NCBI RefSeq assembly: GCF_014656215.1
Contig: NZ_BNBZ01000008.1
Span: forward strand, 186,001 to 250,000
Length of the DNA: 64,000 bases
Direction of reading: 5' to 3'
DNA from: Streptomyces zaomyceticus
GTDB lineage: Bacteria; Actinomycetota; Actinomycetes; Streptomycetales; Streptomycetaceae
In this document: positions 7,805-18,718 of the stretch, in pieces
Position numbering within the stretch: the stretch's first letter is position 1
Layout: every line of letters begins with the position of its first letter
The notes under the pieces: generated by a model
Told to the model about the DNA's origin: nothing
The model's database searches: none
What the model saw: the letters and a program-made list of their open reading frames with translations, nothing else
Program-made: the position numbers and the translations under genes

Positions 7805-10081
7805 TCAGCGCGGCTTCGCCGCGTCCGCGAGCGGCTCCTCCTGCCCTTCGCCCTCGGTGTCCAGGTGCGGCAGCATCCGGTCCAGCCAGTGGGGGGTCCA
7901 CCAGGCGTGCTTGCCGAGGAGGGTCATCACCGCGGGCACGAGCAGCAGGCGCACCACGGTGGCGTCGATGAGGACGCTGGCCGCGAGGCCGAGGCCGAGC
8001 ATCTTGACGACGATGTTGTCCGAGACGATGAAGGCCGCGAAGACACTCACCATGATCAGTGCGGCACAGGTGATCACTCGGGCCGTGATCTCCAGGGCAT
8101 GGGCCACGCTGGCCTTCGAATCGCCGGTGCGCAGCCAGGCCTCCCGGACACGGGAGAGCAGGAAGATCTCGTAGTCCATGCTCAGACCGAAGACGATGGC
8201 GAACATCATCATCGGCACATAGCTCTCGATGGGCACCTTGCCGCTGACGCCGAGCGCGGGCCCGCCCCAGCCCCACTGGAAGACGGCCACGACCACGCCG
8301 TAGGAGGCCGCGATGGAGAGCACGTTGAGGACGGCGGCCTTCACCGCGACGAGGAGGCCGCGGAAGACCGTGAGGATCACGAGGAAGGCCAGTCCCACCA
8401 CCACGGCGATGATCAGCGGGAGGCGGCTGGAGACGAGGTCGAGGAAGTCCACCTGGGAGGCCGTGGTGCCGGTGACGTACGTCTTCGCCTCGGTGCCGGT
8501 CGCCGCCTGCGGCAGTACGTCGTCGACGAGGTGGTTGGTCAGCTTGGTGGTCTTCTCGTCCTGCGGGGAGGCCACCGAGTAGGCGGTGCCGACCAGGACG
8601 TCCCCGTCGGGGGTGGCCTGGAGCGGAGTGATGTAGGCCGCGTCCGGGACCCCGGTCAGTGACTGCTTGAGCTTGTCGGCGAGGTCCGCCCGGTTCGCCG
8701 AGGGTACGGCCGACTGGTCGACGACCACGGTCAGCGGGCCGTTGGCGCCGGGCCCGAAGGCCGTGGAGATGAGGTCGTACGCCCGCCGGTCCGTGAAGGA
8801 CTTGGGGTCGGCGCCGTCGCCGATGTGGCCGAGCTGGATGAAGAGCAGCGGGAAGGCCAGGACGAGCAGCACCAGGACGCCACCGGTCAGGAACCACCAC
8901 GGGCGCCTCTCCACGCGCTGCGCGTAGCGGTGCCAGGTGCCGTGCGCGGGCGCTCCGGGCTCGGTGTCGGTCTCCGCCACGGGCTTGCGCACGTGGTACC
9001 GGTCGATCCGCTTGCCGACGAGACCGAGCATGGCCGGGACCAGGGTGAGCGCGGCCAGGACCGCGGTGACGACCGTGAAGGCGGCCGCCAGTCCCAGTTT
9101 GCCGATGAAGCTGACGCCGGAGACCCACAGGCCGGACAGGGCGATGATGACCGTACAGCCGGAGACCAGGACCGCGCGGCCGCTGGTGGTGGTCGCGAGG
9201 CCCGCCGAATCGGCGGGATCGTGCCCGTTCATGAGGTTCTGGCGGTGGCGGGTGATGAGGAACAGCGCGTAGTCGATGCCGACACCGAGGCCGATCATCG
9301 TGGCCAGGGTGGGCGAGACCGTGCCGAAGGTGAAGGCGGCCGCCATCAGGCCGAGGAGAGCGAGGCCGCAGATCGCCCCGAGAAGCGCCGTGATCAGCGG
9401 CAGGACGGCCGCGATGACGCTGCCGAAGCCGATGAGGAGGACCACGATCGCGACGGCGAAGCCGATCGCCTCGCTGGTGCGGTCGTCGGCCGCGGGCCGG
9501 GCGAGTTCGCCGAGGGGGCCGCCGTACTCGACGTCGACGCCGGCGTCCCGGAGCGGCTGGACCGCGGCGTCGACCCCGGGCAGGTAGTCGGTGCCGAGGG
9601 TGGACGGCGGCACGCTGAAGCGCACGGTGATGTAGGCGGTCTTGCCGTCGGTGGACAGCGGGCCGGTGTTGGGGACCCCGGCCGGCAGGGCGGGCGGGGT
9701 GGTGCCCGGCGGCGGCAGGGGGTTCTGGGCGCCGATGACGTCGGGCAGTTTCTCCAGGGCGGTGACGGTCGAGTTGATGGTGGACGCCTCGTCCGTGAGC
9801 GGCCCGGAGGTCCTGTTGAGGACGATCTGCGCGGCGTAGCCGGCGGCCGCGGGGTCGTGCGCCTGAAGGGCGTCGAGGCCCTCCGTCGACTGCACCCCGG
9901 GGAGGTCGAAGTCGTCGGAGTACTGTCCTCCGACCGCCCTGTCGGTGATCTGGAGTCCCACCATCGCCGCCAGCCACAGCACGATGACGATGATGAAGTG
10001 ACGGGCGCACCAGTGCCCCAGTCGGTACAGCGCACCCTTGGGAGGTGTCGGCCGAGTGGCGGCCGGGCTTCCTGCGTTCAT
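7805..10081 (-). CDS. MMPL/RND-family transporter
   Basis: A 758-residue inner-membrane transporter of the MMPL type. A first transmembrane helix ([18 protein letters not shown], about 30-48) is followed by an external loop, then a five-helix block with [17 protein letters not shown]; the second half repeats this plan with a helix at about 400-420, an external domain and [18 protein letters not shown]. The duplicated architecture and the two GIDY/SMDY charged helices are diagnostic. Such proteins export lipids, siderophores or drugs using the proton gradient. No partner regulator adjoins it, so the cargo is unknown. The start is ATG at 10081 with a weak ribosome site. Confidence 0.92.
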   Translation of the reverse strand: MNAGSPAATRPTPPKGALYRLGHWCARHFIIVIVLWLAAMVGLQITDRAVGGQYSDDFDLPGVQSTEGLDALQAHDPAAAGYAAQIVLNRTSGPLTDEASTINSTVTALEKLPDVIGAQNPLPPPGTTPPALPAGVPNTGPLSTDGKTAYITVRFSVPPSTLGTDYLPGVDAAVQPLRDAGVDVEYGGPLGELARPAADDRTSEAIGFAVAIVVLLIGFGSVIAAVLPLITALLGAICGLALLGLMAAAFTFGTVSPTLATMIGLGVGIDYALFLITRHRQNLMNGHDPADSAGLATTTSGRAVLVSGCTVIIALSGLWVSGVSFIGKLGLAAAFTVVTAVLAALTLVPAMLGLVGKRIDRYHVRKPVAETDTEPGAPAHGTWHRYAQRVERRPWWFLTGGVLVLLVLAFPLLFIQLGHIGDGADPKSFTDRRAYDLISTAFGPGANGPLTVVVDQSAVPSANRADLADKLKQSLTGVPDAAYITPLQATPDGDVLVGTAYSVASPQDEKTTKLTNHLVDDVLPQAATGTEAKTYVTGTTASQVDFLDLVSSRLPLIIAVVVGLAFLVILTVFRGLLVAVKAAVLNVLSIAASYGVVVAVFQWGWGGPALGVSGKVPIESYVPMMMFAIVFGLSMDYEIFLLSRVREAWLRTGDSKASVAHALEITARVITCAALIMVSVFAAFIVSDNIVVKMLGLGLAASVLIDATVVRLLLVPAVMTLLGKHAWWTPHWLDRMLPHLDTEGEGQEEPLADAAKPR

Positions 10082-10207
10082 GGCGAGGCCGTGTCCGGTT
10101 GGGAAGTCCCCGAGCGGTCCCCCGCACCGACCGTGCGCGGGTCTACCCGTCCATTGTTGGCCCGCCGCGCCGCTCCGGCATCTCGACCGGGGAGCGCGGC
10201 CGTTCGG

Positions 10208-10912
10208 TCAGGTCAGCAGGCTGTTGGGGTGGGAGGACCTGCGGGCCGCGGCGAGGAGCGCGTGCATCCGGGGGGCGGCCTGGTCGATGTCGGTGACCGG
10301 GGTGGGGAAGGGCAGCCGGACGTCCTGGTGGCCGTCGGGGTGTTCGAGACGCAGGGTGATGCCGTACCGGTCCAGTGCGACGGGGAGGGCGCGGACCATG
10401 TCCCGTTCGGGGCGCGGCCTGACGAGGCGCAGCAGCAGGGGGACGATTTCGCCGTGGCCGTCGACGAGGTGGGTGAGCATGGACGCCTCGCAGGAGGCCA
10501 TCGGGTCGATGTCGGTGGCGTGGAGTTCTTCCAGGGTGATGTAGTGCCGGCCGTCGGCGTCCTCCAGGAGGGCCTGGCCGAACTCCATGCAGATGCTCGT
10601 GGCCGACTCCGGCTCGTACGGGGCGGGGAGGAGTCCGGTCAGGGTGACGCGGGCCCGCAGCCGTTCGCGTACGGGGGTGGGGGCGATGTCGGTGAACTCC
10701 AGGCGCACCGGGATCCGCGCGGTCCCTCCGGCGTGGCTCTCCTCGGACGGGTCGTGCAGATGGATGTGCCCCATGGGCCCGGTGCCGTCCAGGAGGTGCA
10801 CCTCCCGGTGTTGTCCGTCGGACACGACCGTCATCGAGTGGGCGGCGGCCAGGATCGATCGCACGCGCTCGGCGGGGGTGGGCCGCGTGACGCGGGTACT
10901 GAAGGGACGCAT
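10208..10912 (-). CDS. DUF2470-domain protein, probably iron/heme related
   Basis: A 234-residue soluble protein with no signal peptide. It opens with TPAERVRSILAAAHSMTVVSD, the helix found at the start of DUF2470 domains, and the second half has DIDPMASCEASMLTHLVDGHGE followed by a beta-rich tail GITLRLEHPDGHQDVRLPFP. DUF2470 domains occur at the C-terminus of heme-utilising pyridoxamine oxidase-like (HugZ) proteins. The strongest functional clue is the iron box just upstream, implying DmdR1/IdeR repression in iron-rich cells. The enzymatic role is not established. Confidence 0.8.
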   Translation of the reverse strand: MRPFSTRVTRPTPAERVRSILAAAHSMTVVSDGQHREVHLLDGTGPMGHIHLHDPSEESHAGGTARIPVRLEFTDIAPTPVRERLRARVTLTGLLPAPYEPESATSICMEFGQALLEDADGRHYITLEELHATDIDPMASCEASMLTHLVDGHGEIVPLLLRLVRPRPERDMVRALPVALDRYGITLRLEHPDGHQDVRLPFPTPVTDIDQAAPRMHALLAAARRSSHPNSLLT

Positions 10913-10950
10913 CCGAGTTCTCCCGGGACAGGTGACGGAGACACTGTTAC

Positions 10951-10969
10951 TTAGGTAAGCCTAAGCTAA
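10951..10969. promoter_or_regulatory. Iron box (DmdR1/IdeR-type operator)
   Basis: TTAGGTAAGCCTAAGCTAA matches the actinobacterial iron-box consensus TTAGGTTAGGCTAACCTAA at 16 of 19 positions, counted by eye. It lies 38 bases upstream of the DUF2470 start on the minus strand and is conspicuously AT-rich for this genome. Confidence 0.85.
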
Positions 10970-11110
10970 CCCATCGCGGGTGGATAGGGAACGGCGCCCC
11001 GCGTTCCGGCCGCGGCCCGGCCGACGCGACCGCCTCACGAGGCGGCCGGCAGCCCGTGTGATGATCTCTTCTCACGAAACGGATCCATCAGGGATCCGGG
11101 GGGAGAGAAC

Positions 11111-12445
11111 ATGGCATACACGGACGCCAACGGCGTCGATCTGTCCGGCGTCAGCGGCCGTCTCATCCAGACGGTCGACCTGGTGAAGAACCCGGCTCCG
11201 CAGGCGATCGCGACCGACACCGTCAACGGACACGTCTTCGTCCTCCAGGTGGAGAGCTCGGCCACGTCACCGGCCGGCAACCTGTACCTCAACCGCATCG
11301 ACCGCGAGACCGGCACGGTCACCGGCTCGATGCAGCTGAAGGGCTTCGGACACGGGCTCTCCATGGGCGCCGAGCCGTCGGGCACCGACACGTACCTCTG
11401 GACCGAGGTCGGCCCCCTGCACGTGAACTACGACAACGGCGTGGCCACGTCCGCCTTCGGCAAGGCGGTCACCCGGTTCAAGTTCGAGTCCGGCAAGGTC
11501 CTCGACGGAGCGCTCATACCGGCGGCGCAGAAGTTCACCCCGCCCGGCAGCACTTCGGGCACCGGTCCCTCGCTGGACCCGGTGAACCACCAGGTGTGCG
11601 TCATGTACCACAAGGACGGGAAGCGGCACTTCACCCGCTACGACGCCACCGCGGCCGCCGCCGGTTCGTGGGTCCCGGTGGGCACCACCTTCGTGATGCC
11701 GTCCGGCGAGGACGTCACTCCCGCCGTACCCTCGCCGTACCCGCTGCAGGCGAAGCTCGTCTCCCAGGGCTTCACCGTGCTGGGCGACGTCGTCTACTCG
11801 TACCAGTGGGCGCCGTACGACAAGGACAACAACCCCACCACGGTCCCCAGCGAGTTCCCCGGGATCGCCTTCCTCACCTCGTACTCCTGGACGACCGGCG
11901 CGCGCCTCGACCGGCAGGTCGTCACCAACGCCGACGGGCTCACCCGTCGCGAGCCCGAGGGCGTCGCCACCGAGGTCGACCCGGCGACCGGGGAGACCCG
12001 GCTGCTGTTCGGCTTCAGCAACACCGTCCCCGGCGAGGAGGGCGAGCGTGACGTCACCATCGGCTGGTACCCCACGAAGCCCGCGGTCGACGGCGTCAAG
12101 GTGCTCGCGGACTGGGAGGACCTCACGCTGGAACCGGGTGTCACGCCCGGCAGCCAGCCCCCGCGCGGACGGCTGATCGCCCTCGCCGGCACCACCTACC
12201 TCCAGCTGCGCGGCAACGTCGCCTGCTCCCCCGGCCTGACCGCGGACAGCAGGATCGCGAGCCTCCCGCACCGGCTGCGCGCCACCCATTTGACGCGCCA
12301 GAACGTGGCCCGCAACAACAACACCGGCCGCTGCGTGTGCCGGATCGAGACGGACGTCACCGGCGCGCTCCGGGTGTACGGCGCCACCAGCGACAACGCC
12401 ATCACCTGGATCGACTTCGACGCCGTCACCGTCGCCTGGCGATGA
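11111..12445 (+). CDS. Phage-tail/TagC-like beta-propeller protein with a C-terminal module
   Basis: A 444-residue protein with no signal peptide. Residues 20-320 are beta-rich with repeated strand patterns (FVLQVESSATSPAGNLYLNRID, GHGLSMGAEPSGTDTYLWTE, GPSLDPVNHQVCVMY, EPEGVATEVDPATGETRLLFGF; each quoted in part), resembling proteins annotated in Streptomyces as 'teichoic acid biosynthesis protein C' or phage baseplate/receptor-binding propellers. Residues 335-444 form a separate module (DWEDLTLEPG, LIALAGTTYLQLRGNVAC, VARNNNTGRCVCRIE, TWIDFDAV) that recurs in the next gene. A GGGGGGAGAG site precedes the ATG. The absence of a signal suggests release by lysis or a phage-tail-like particle; this is inference. 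Confidence 0.7.
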   Translation: MAYTDANGVDLSGVSGRLIQTVDLVKNPAPQAIATDTVNGHVFVLQVESSATSPAGNLYLNRIDRETGTVTGSMQLKGFGHGLSMGAEPSGTDTYLWTEVGPLHVNYDNGVATSAFGKAVTRFKFESGKVLDGALIPAAQKFTPPGSTSGTGPSLDPVNHQVCVMYHKDGKRHFTRYDATAAAAGSWVPVGTTFVMPSGEDVTPAVPSPYPLQAKLVSQGFTVLGDVVYSYQWAPYDKDNNPTTVPSEFPGIAFLTSYSWTTGARLDRQVVTNADGLTRREPEGVATEVDPATGETRLLFGFSNTVPGEEGERDVTIGWYPTKPAVDGVKVLADWEDLTLEPGVTPGSQPPRGRLIALAGTTYLQLRGNVACSPGLTADSRIASLPHRLRATHLTRQNVARNNNTGRCVCRIETDVTGALRVYGATSDNAITWIDFDAVTVAWR

Positions 12446-12564
12446 GCGGCCCCCGACCCGCCGCTCGCACCCGCCCGACCGCACGGCTCGCGGCGGTCCG
12501 CACGCCCGGACCCGCCGCACCCGTGCCCCCGACCACCCTCCCCACCCGATCCGGAGGATCGAAC

Positions 12565-13032
12565 ATGACCCAGCACTCGACCAGCCGCCGTTCCCTGCTC
12601 ACCGCCGCGCTGGCCGCCCCCGCCGTCGCCGTCGCCGGCCCGCTGCTCTCGGCCACGCCGGCCGCCGCCGCCCCCGTCGACGGCTGCCAGACGGTCGTCG
12701 ACTGGACGGCGATCACCCTGGACGCGGCCGTGACGAACGAGGCCGGCGCTCCGGCGGAGGCCCGCGTGATACGTCTCGCGGGAACGGACTTCCTCCAGCT
12801 GCGCGGCACCGTCACCTGCGCGTTCACCGCCGACGGCCGGCTCGGCACGCTGCCCGCCACGATCCGCCCGCCCAAGCTGACCCGCGGCGTCTGCCCGCGC
12901 AACAACAGCCTGGGCATCAACGCGATCCGCATCGAGGCCAACACGGCCGGCGCCGTCAACGTCTACGGCCCCCAGGCGACGAACAAGGTCACCTGGATCC
13001 AGCTGGACAACTTCTCCTCCGTCCTGGGCTGA
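12565..13032 (+). CDS. Tat-exported small protein, paralogue of the upstream C-terminal module
   Basis: A 155-residue protein with a twin-arginine signal (STSRRSLLTAALAAPAVAVA, cleavage after TPAAAA near residue 34). The mature part, about 120 residues, aligns with the C-terminal module of the preceding protein: DWTAITLD, VIRLAGTDFLQLRGTVTC, PKLTRGVCPRNNS, IRIEANTAGAVNVYG, VTWIQLDNF. Two to three conserved cysteines may form a disulfide. A GGAGGA site sits 7 bases before the ATG. It is 119 bases downstream of its relative and likely cotranscribed. Function unknown; the module may bind a cell-surface polymer. Confidence 0.75.
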   Translation: MTQHSTSRRSLLTAALAAPAVAVAGPLLSATPAAAAPVDGCQTVVDWTAITLDAAVTNEAGAPAEARVIRLAGTDFLQLRGTVTCAFTADGRLGTLPATIRPPKLTRGVCPRNNSLGINAIRIEANTAGAVNVYGPQATNKVTWIQLDNFSSVLG

Positions 13033-13040
13033 TCCCGGCG

Positions 13041-13088
13041 GGCCGCGCCCGGGCCGGGACGGCTCCGGCCCCCGCCCCGGGCGCGGCC
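13041..13088. terminator. Hairpin between convergent genes
   Basis: A perfect 13-bp inverted repeat GGCCGCGCCCGGG (13041-13053) / CCCGGGCGCGGCC (13076-13088) with a 22-base loop fills most of the 63-base gap between convergent genes, suggesting a bidirectional terminator. Confidence 0.6.
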
Positions 13089-13095
13089 GACGCCG

Positions 13096-13371
13096 TCACG
13101 GCGCGTCGCCCGACCAGTCGAAGCGCAGGGTGTCACCGGGGCGCGGGTCGTAGAGAGAGCGCCCGTCGGCGCCGTACCGGCCGAGCTCCGTCTCCAGTGC
13201 CGTGCCGGACGCCCGCTGCCCCGGCGTCCAGTCGGTGACGTCCAGCAGCAGACCGTCGAGCGGGCCGCCGACCAGCTCGGCGTAGACCCGGCCGGGCCTC
13301 GGGCCCGGCCGGGGGTCGTCGTGGTCCTGGCCGTAGACCCGGCCCCTCAGCAGCTCCTCGTCCCTGTCCAT
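13096..13371 (-). CDS. Small conserved hypothetical protein
   Basis: A 91-residue acidic, soluble protein starting MDRDEELLRGRVYGQDHDD. It has the pattern RVYAELVGGPLDGLLLDVTDW in the middle and ends in YDPRPGDTLRFDWSGDAP. The 'GGPLDG' turn is typical of small actinobacterial proteins annotated only as hypothetical. The open frame extends upstream to 13662, but that extension is Arg/Ala-rich with no ribosome site, so I start at 13371. It lies divergently, 233 bases from mutA. Function unknown. Confidence 0.6.
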   Translation of the reverse strand: MDRDEELLRGRVYGQDHDDPRPGPRPGRVYAELVGGPLDGLLLDVTDWTPGQRASGTALETELGRYGADGRSLYDPRPGDTLRFDWSGDAP

Positions 13372-13604
13372 ACGACTCAGCGTCCCAGCCGCCACTGACA
13401 ACGCCACCGGCGGCGCCACCGACGGCACGCGCACCGCGCGCACCACGGAACCCGACACGCGCACCGCACACCGCGCACCGCGAAAGCCGGCGCGCGCCCA
13501 CCGCGCGAAACGGGCCCACCACACAGAACGCCCCAGGTCGAAGAGAAGAAGGTCACAGTCGTACGCCCTCCTGCTCCTTTGTCGATCTCCCCTAGCATCC
13601 GAGC

Positions 13605-15416
13605 ATGACGGTCCTGCCTGACGACGGGCTCTCCCTGGCGTCCGAATTTCCCGACGCGCCACACGAACAGTGGCAACACCTTGTGGCAGGTGTCCTGCGC
13701 AAGTCCGGCAAAGAGGTCTCCGGCGACGCCGCCGAGGACGCCCTTTCCACCCTCCTCGAGGACGGCCTCGACACCCGTCCGCTGTACACGGCGCGCGACA
13801 CCGCGCCCGACGGCGGACTCCCCGGCTTCGCGCCCTTCGTGCGCGGCGGCCGCGCCGAGGGCAACACCCTCGGCGGCTGGGACGTACGCCAGCGGCACCT
13901 CGCGGCCGACGGCGAGGCGGTCCTCTCCGACCTGGAGAACGGCGTCACCTCCCTCTGGCTGGGCGTCGGCGCCACCGGCATCCCGGTCTCCTCGCTCGAC
14001 AAGGTCCTCGAAGGCGTCTACCTCGACCTGGCGCCCGTGGCCCTCGACGCGGGCGACGAGACGGCGGCGGCGGCCGAACGGCTGCTGCGGCTGTACGAGG
14101 AGCGCGGCGTCCCCGACGACGCGGCACGCGGCAACCTGGGCGCCGACCCGCTGGGCCACGAAGCCCGTACCGGCCGCCCGGCGTACGACCTCGCGTCCGT
14201 CGCCGGTCTCGCGCGCCGCTGCGCCGACCGGTACCCGGGGATGCGCGCCCTGACCGTGGACGCCCTGCCCTACCACGAGGCCGGCGGCTCGGCCGCGCAG
14301 GAGCTCGGCTGCTCCCTCGCGACCGGCGTGGCCTATCTGCGCGGTCTGACCGAGGCCGGGCTGAGCGTCGCCGAGGCGTGCGCGCAGCTCGAGTTCCGCT
14401 ACGCGGCGACCGCCGACCAGTTCCTGACGATCGCCAAGCTCCGGGCGGCGCGCCGGCTCTGGGCCCGGGTGGCCGAGGCCTGCGGCGCTCCGGAGGCGGG
14501 CGCGCAGCGCCAGCACGCGGTGACCTCGCCGGTGATGATGACGCGCCGCGACCCCTGGGTGAACATGCTGCGCACCACGGTGGCCACCCTGGCCGCCGGG
14601 GTCGGCGGCGCCGACAGCGTCACCGTGCTGCCCTTCGACGAGGTGCTCGGGCTGCCCGACGCGTTCGCGCGCCGGATCGCCCGCAACACCTCCACCGTCC
14701 TCATCGAGGAGTCGCACCTCTCCCGGGTGATCGACCCGGCGGGCGGCTCCTGGTATGTGGAGCGGCTCACCGACGAACTCGCCCACGCCGCCTGGGCGTA
14801 CTTCCAGGACATCGAGCGGGCCGGCGGCCAGCAGGCCGCGCTGCGCTCCGGGGCGATCGGCGAGCAGCTGGCCGCGACCTGGGCAGCGCGCAGCGCGAAG
14901 CTCGCCACCCGCCGCGAACCGATCACCGGCGTCAGCGAGTTCCCGAACCTCGGCGAGAAGCCCGTCGACCGGGCGCCCGCGCCCGCGCAGCCGACCGGCG
15001 GCCTTCCCCGGGTCCGGCGCGACGAGGCGTTCGAGACGCTGCGCGCCCGCTCCGACGCGCACCTGGCGGCGACCGGGGCCCGGCCCCGGGTCTACCTGGC
15101 CGCGCTCGGCCCGGCGGCCGCGCACTCGGCCCGGGTCACCTTCGCCGCGAACCTCTTCCAGGCGGGCGGCATCGAGCCGGTCACCGAGGGCACGTTCGAG
15201 GAGAGCGGTGCCCGCGAGGTCTGCCTCTGCTCCAGCGACGCGCTGTACGCGGAGCAGGCGGAGACCGCGGCGGCCGAGCTGCGTGCGGCGGGCGCCGAGC
15301 ACATCCTCCTCGCCGGACGCCCCGGGGCGTACCCCGGTGCCGACACCCATCTCTTCGCGGGCTGTGACGCCGTCGCCCTGCTCTCCACCGCCCTCGACCG
15401 CATGGGAGTGTCCTGA
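13605..15416 (+). CDS. mutA: Methylmalonyl-CoA mutase, small (non-catalytic) subunit
   Basis: A 603-residue subunit of the heterodimeric B12-dependent mutase interconverting succinyl-CoA and (R)-methylmalonyl-CoA, linking odd-chain and branched catabolism to polyketide extender supply. The N-terminal barrel carries [26 protein letters not shown] and [26 protein letters not shown] (in part); [19 protein letters not shown] and [19 protein letters not shown] follow, as in the family. The C-terminal region is a degenerate B12-like domain without the DxHxxG base-off motif, expected for the small subunit. Its TGA overlaps the mutB ATG by one base, so the pair is translationally coupled. Confidence 0.95.
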   Translation: MTVLPDDGLSLASEFPDAPHEQWQHLVAGVLRKSGKEVSGDAAEDALSTLLEDGLDTRPLYTARDTAPDGGLPGFAPFVRGGRAEGNTLGGWDVRQRHLAADGEAVLSDLENGVTSLWLGVGATGIPVSSLDKVLEGVYLDLAPVALDAGDETAAAAERLLRLYEERGVPDDAARGNLGADPLGHEARTGRPAYDLASVAGLARRCADRYPGMRALTVDALPYHEAGGSAAQELGCSLATGVAYLRGLTEAGLSVAEACAQLEFRYAATADQFLTIAKLRAARRLWARVAEACGAPEAGAQRQHAVTSPVMMTRRDPWVNMLRTTVATLAAGVGGADSVTVLPFDEVLGLPDAFARRIARNTSTVLIEESHLSRVIDPAGGSWYVERLTDELAHAAWAYFQDIERAGGQQAALRSGAIGEQLAATWAARSAKLATRREPITGVSEFPNLGEKPVDRAPAPAQPTGGLPRVRRDEAFETLRARSDAHLAATGARPRVYLAALGPAAAHSARVTFAANLFQAGGIEPVTEGTFEESGAREVCLCSSDALYAEQAETAAAELRAAGAEHILLAGRPGAYPGADTHLFAGCDAVALLSTALDRMGVS

Positions 15417-17590
15417 TGTCCATCCCCGACTTCTCCGGGATCGAGCTCGGGGCTCCGACCGCGGACGGCGGCCCCGACGCGTGGCGCGCGGCCGTCAAGA
15501 AGGCCACCGGCGGGGACGACCTGCTCTGGGAGACCCCGGAGGGCATCGGCGTCAAGCCGCTGTACACCGGGCAGGACCTGGAGGGCCTGGACTTCCTGGA
15601 CACCCGTCCGGGCATGGCCCCGTACCTGCGCGGCCCGTACCCCACGATGTACGTCAACCAGCCCTGGACGATCCGGCAGTACGCGGGCTTCTCCACGGCC
15701 GAGGAGTCGAACGCCTTCTACCGGCGCAACCTCGCCGCCGGCCAGAAGGGCCTGTCGGTCGCCTTCGACCTGCCGACCCACCGCGGCTACGACAGCGACC
15801 ACCCGCGTGTCACCGGTGACGTCGGCATGGCCGGTGTGGCCATCGACTCGATCTACGACATGCGCCAGCTGTTCGACGGCATCCCGCTGGACCGGATGAC
15901 GGTGTCGATGACGATGAACGGCGCCGTGCTGCCGGTTCTCGCGCTGTACATCGTGGCCGCCGAGGAGCAGGGCGTTCCGCCCGAGAAGCTGGCCGGGACC
16001 ATCCAGAACGACATCCTCAAGGAGTTCATGGTCCGCAACACCTACATCTATCCGCCCGGGCCGTCGATGCGGATCATCTCCGACATCTTCGCCTACACCT
16101 CGCAGCGGATGCCGCGCTACAACTCCATCTCCATCTCCGGGTACCACATCCAGGAGGCGGGGGCGACGGCCGACCTGGAGCTGGCGTACACGCTCGCCGA
16201 CGGCGTGGAGTACATCCGCGCGGGCCGCGAGGCCGGGCTCGACGTGGACGCGTTCGCGCCGCGCCTGTCGTTCTTCTGGGCGATCGGCATGAACTTCTTC
16301 ATGGAGATCGCGAAGCTGCGCGCGGCGCGGCTCCTGTGGGCCAAGCTGGTCAGGCAGTTCGATCCGCAGAACGCCAAGTCCCTCTCCCTGCGGACCCATT
16401 CGCAGACCTCGGGCTGGTCGCTGACCGCACAGGACGTGTTCAACAACGTCACGCGCACCTGCGTCGAGGCGATGGCGGCCACCCAGGGCCACACCCAGTC
16501 GCTGCACACCAACGCCCTCGACGAGGCGCTCGCCCTGCCGACGGACTTCTCCGCCCGGATCGCCCGCAACACCCAGCTGCTCATCCAGCAGGAGTCGGGC
16601 ACCTGCCGGACCATCGACCCGTGGGGCGGCAGCGCGTACGTGGAGAAGCTCACGTACGACCTCGCCCGGCGCGCCTGGAAGCACATCCAGGAGGTCGAGC
16701 AGGCCGGCGGTATGGCGAAGGCCATCGACGCGGGCATCCCCAAGCTGCGCGTGGAGGAGGCCGCGGCCCGTACCCAGGCCCGGATCGACTCCGGCCGGCA
16801 GCCGGTGATCGGCGTCAACAAGTACCGGGTGGCGACCGACGAGCAGATCGACGTCCTCAAGGTCGACAACTCCTCCGTGCGCGCCCAGCAGATCGCCAAG
16901 CTGAAGCGGCTGCGCGAGGAGCGCGACGAGCAGGCCTGCCAGGACGCGCTGTCCGCGCTCACCCGCGCGGCGGGCGGCGAGGGCAACCTCCTCGAGCTCG
17001 CGGTGAACGCCGCTCGCGCGATGGCGACCGTGGGCGAGATCTCCGACGCCCTGGAGAAGGTGTACGGGCGTCACGCGGGGCAGATCCGTACGATCTCCGG
17101 TGTGTACCGCAACGAAGCCGGCGAGTCCCCCTCCGTGGAGCGCACCCGGGCCCTGGTGGACGCCTTCGGCGAGGCCGAGGGACGCCGCCCGCGCATCCTG
17201 GTCGCCAAGATGGGCCAGGACGGCCACGACCGCGGCCAGAAGGTGATCGCCACCGCCTTCGCCGACCTGGGCTTCGACGTGGACGTCGGCCCGCTGTTCC
17301 AGACCCCGGCCGAGGTGGCCCGCCAGGCCGTCGAGGCGGACGTGCACATCGTCGGGGTCTCCTCGCTCGCCGCCGGGCACCTCACGCTCGTCCCGGCGCT
17401 GCGGGAGGAGCTGGCGGCGGAGGGCCGGGAGGACATCATGATCGTGGTCGGCGGGGTGATCCCCCCGCAGGACGTGGCGACGCTCCTGGAGATGGGCGCG
17501 GCCGCGGTGTTCCCGCCGGGGACGGTGATCCCGGACGCGGCCCACGACCTGGTGACGCGTCTGTCGGCCGACCTCGGGCACGAGCGGTGA
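15416..17590 (+). CDS. mutB: Methylmalonyl-CoA mutase, large catalytic subunit
   Basis: A 724-residue catalytic subunit. Residues 1-560 form the substrate barrel ([42 protein letters not shown]-type [36 protein letters not shown]). The C-terminal cobalamin domain begins near residue 590 with [20 protein letters not shown], whose DGHDRG at about 601-606 supplies the His ligand to cobalt, followed by [10 protein letters not shown] and [10 protein letters not shown]. All expected residues are present. It is followed by meaB with a 4-base overlap, so mutA, mutB and meaB are a stoichiometric operon. Confidence 0.97.
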   Translation: MSIPDFSGIELGAPTADGGPDAWRAAVKKATGGDDLLWETPEGIGVKPLYTGQDLEGLDFLDTRPGMAPYLRGPYPTMYVNQPWTIRQYAGFSTAEESNAFYRRNLAAGQKGLSVAFDLPTHRGYDSDHPRVTGDVGMAGVAIDSIYDMRQLFDGIPLDRMTVSMTMNGAVLPVLALYIVAAEEQGVPPEKLAGTIQNDILKEFMVRNTYIYPPGPSMRIISDIFAYTSQRMPRYNSISISGYHIQEAGATADLELAYTLADGVEYIRAGREAGLDVDAFAPRLSFFWAIGMNFFMEIAKLRAARLLWAKLVRQFDPQNAKSLSLRTHSQTSGWSLTAQDVFNNVTRTCVEAMAATQGHTQSLHTNALDEALALPTDFSARIARNTQLLIQQESGTCRTIDPWGGSAYVEKLTYDLARRAWKHIQEVEQAGGMAKAIDAGIPKLRVEEAAARTQARIDSGRQPVIGVNKYRVATDEQIDVLKVDNSSVRAQQIAKLKRLREERDEQACQDALSALTRAAGGEGNLLELAVNAARAMATVGEISDALEKVYGRHAGQIRTISGVYRNEAGESPSVERTRALVDAFGEAEGRRPRILVAKMGQDGHDRGQKVIATAFADLGFDVDVGPLFQTPAEVARQAVEADVHIVGVSSLAAGHLTLVPALREELAAEGREDIMIVVGGVIPPQDVATLLEMGAAAVFPPGTVIPDAAHDLVTRLSADLGHER

Positions 17591-18570
17591 TCGATCTCGA
17601 CACGTATGTCCGGGGGGTGCGCGAGGGGAAGCGGGCGCTCGTCGCCCGCGCCATCACCCTCGTCGAGTCGACCCGTCCCCAGCACCGGGCACTCGCCCAG
17701 GAGCTTCTGACGGAACTCCTTCCGCACAGCGGGAACGCCGTGCGGATCGGGATCAGCGGAGTGCCCGGTGTCGGCAAGTCGACGTTCATCGACGCGTTCG
17801 GGACGATGCTGACGGGGCTCGGCCACCGGGTCGCGGTGCTCGCCGTCGACCCGTCGTCGAGCCGTACCGGCGGCTCCATCCTCGGCGACAAGACGCGGAT
17901 GGAGCGGCTGGCCGTCGACCCGGCGGCCTTCGTCCGCCCCTCCCCCACGGCCGGCACGCTCGGCGGCGTCGCGAAGGCGACCCGCGATTCGATCGTCGTC
18001 ATGGAGGCCGCGGGCTACGACGTGGTCCTCGTCGAGACCGTGGGCGTCGGGCAGTCGGAGACGGCCGTCGCCAACATGGTCGACTCCTTCCTGCTGCTCA
18101 CCCTGGCCCGCACCGGCGACCAGCTCCAGGGCATCAAGAAGGGCGTCCTGGAACTCGCCGACGTGGTCGCCGTCAACAAGGCCGACGGCCCGCACGAGCG
18201 GGACGCCCGCGCGGCGGCCCGCGAACTGGCGGGCGCGCTGCGGCTGATGCACGGCGCGGACTCCTTCTGGACGCCGCCGGTGCTCAGTTGCAGCGCCCGG
18301 GAGTCGGCGGGCCTCGACGAGGTCTGGGGGCGCCTGGAGCAGCACCGCACCCTCCTGGACTCGACCGGCCGGCTCACGGCCAAGCGCCACGACCAGCAGG
18401 TCGACTGGACCTGGGGCATGGTCCGCGACGAACTGCTGCGCCGGCTCCACACGGACCCGGCGGTGCGGGAGCTCGCGCCCGGCCTGGAACAGCGGGTCCG
18501 CGCCGGTGAGCTGACGGCGACGCTGGCCGCCGAGCACATTCTCGACGCCTTCGGGGAGCGGCGCGCCTGA
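17587..18570 (+). CDS. meaB: G-protein chaperone of methylmalonyl-CoA mutase
   Basis: A 327-residue SIMIBI-class GTPase (MeaB/ArgK family) that gates cofactor loading into methylmalonyl-CoA mutase and protects it from inactivation. Walker A is GVPGVGKST at residues 58-66; then [20 protein letters not shown], the switch region [12 protein letters not shown], and the guanine-specificity motif VNKADG. Length fits the family. The GTG start overlaps the mutB stop (GTGA), the normal arrangement. A strong terminator follows. Confidence 0.95.
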   Translation: MIDLDTYVRGVREGKRALVARAITLVESTRPQHRALAQELLTELLPHSGNAVRIGISGVPGVGKSTFIDAFGTMLTGLGHRVAVLAVDPSSSRTGGSILGDKTRMERLAVDPAAFVRPSPTAGTLGGVAKATRDSIVVMEAAGYDVVLVETVGVGQSETAVANMVDSFLLLTLARTGDQLQGIKKGVLELADVVAVNKADGPHERDARAAARELAGALRLMHGADSFWTPPVLSCSARESAGLDEVWGRLEQHRTLLDSTGRLTAKRHDQQVDWTWGMVRDELLRRLHTDPAVRELAPGLEQRVRAGELTATLAAEHILDAFGERRA

Positions 18571-18582
18571 CGCGTCACCTTC

Positions 18583-18611
18583 AGGGGGCCTTCCTTTCGG
18601 GGAGGCCCCCT
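18583..18611 (+). terminator. Rho-independent terminator of the mutA-mutB-meaB operon
   Basis: The stem AGGGGGCCT (18583-18591) / AGGCCCCCT (18603-18611) with an 11-base loop is followed directly by TTT. It starts 13 bases after the meaB stop. Confidence 0.85.
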
Positions 18612-18718
18612 TTTCGCGTTCTCTCTCCCCCCGATACCCACTTTTTTGTGCGTACTTGTCGGGGGTGCGGGCCCCGGGCGAAGCTGAGAGCGGCCCGGAG
18701 GAAGGAGACGGCAGGGCC

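Noticed and set aside
13380-13520. CGCGCACC-rich stretch upstream of mutA considered as a repeat element or B12 riboswitch
   Set aside because: Copies are irregular and short, and no B12-box-like conserved segment could be recognised near mutA.
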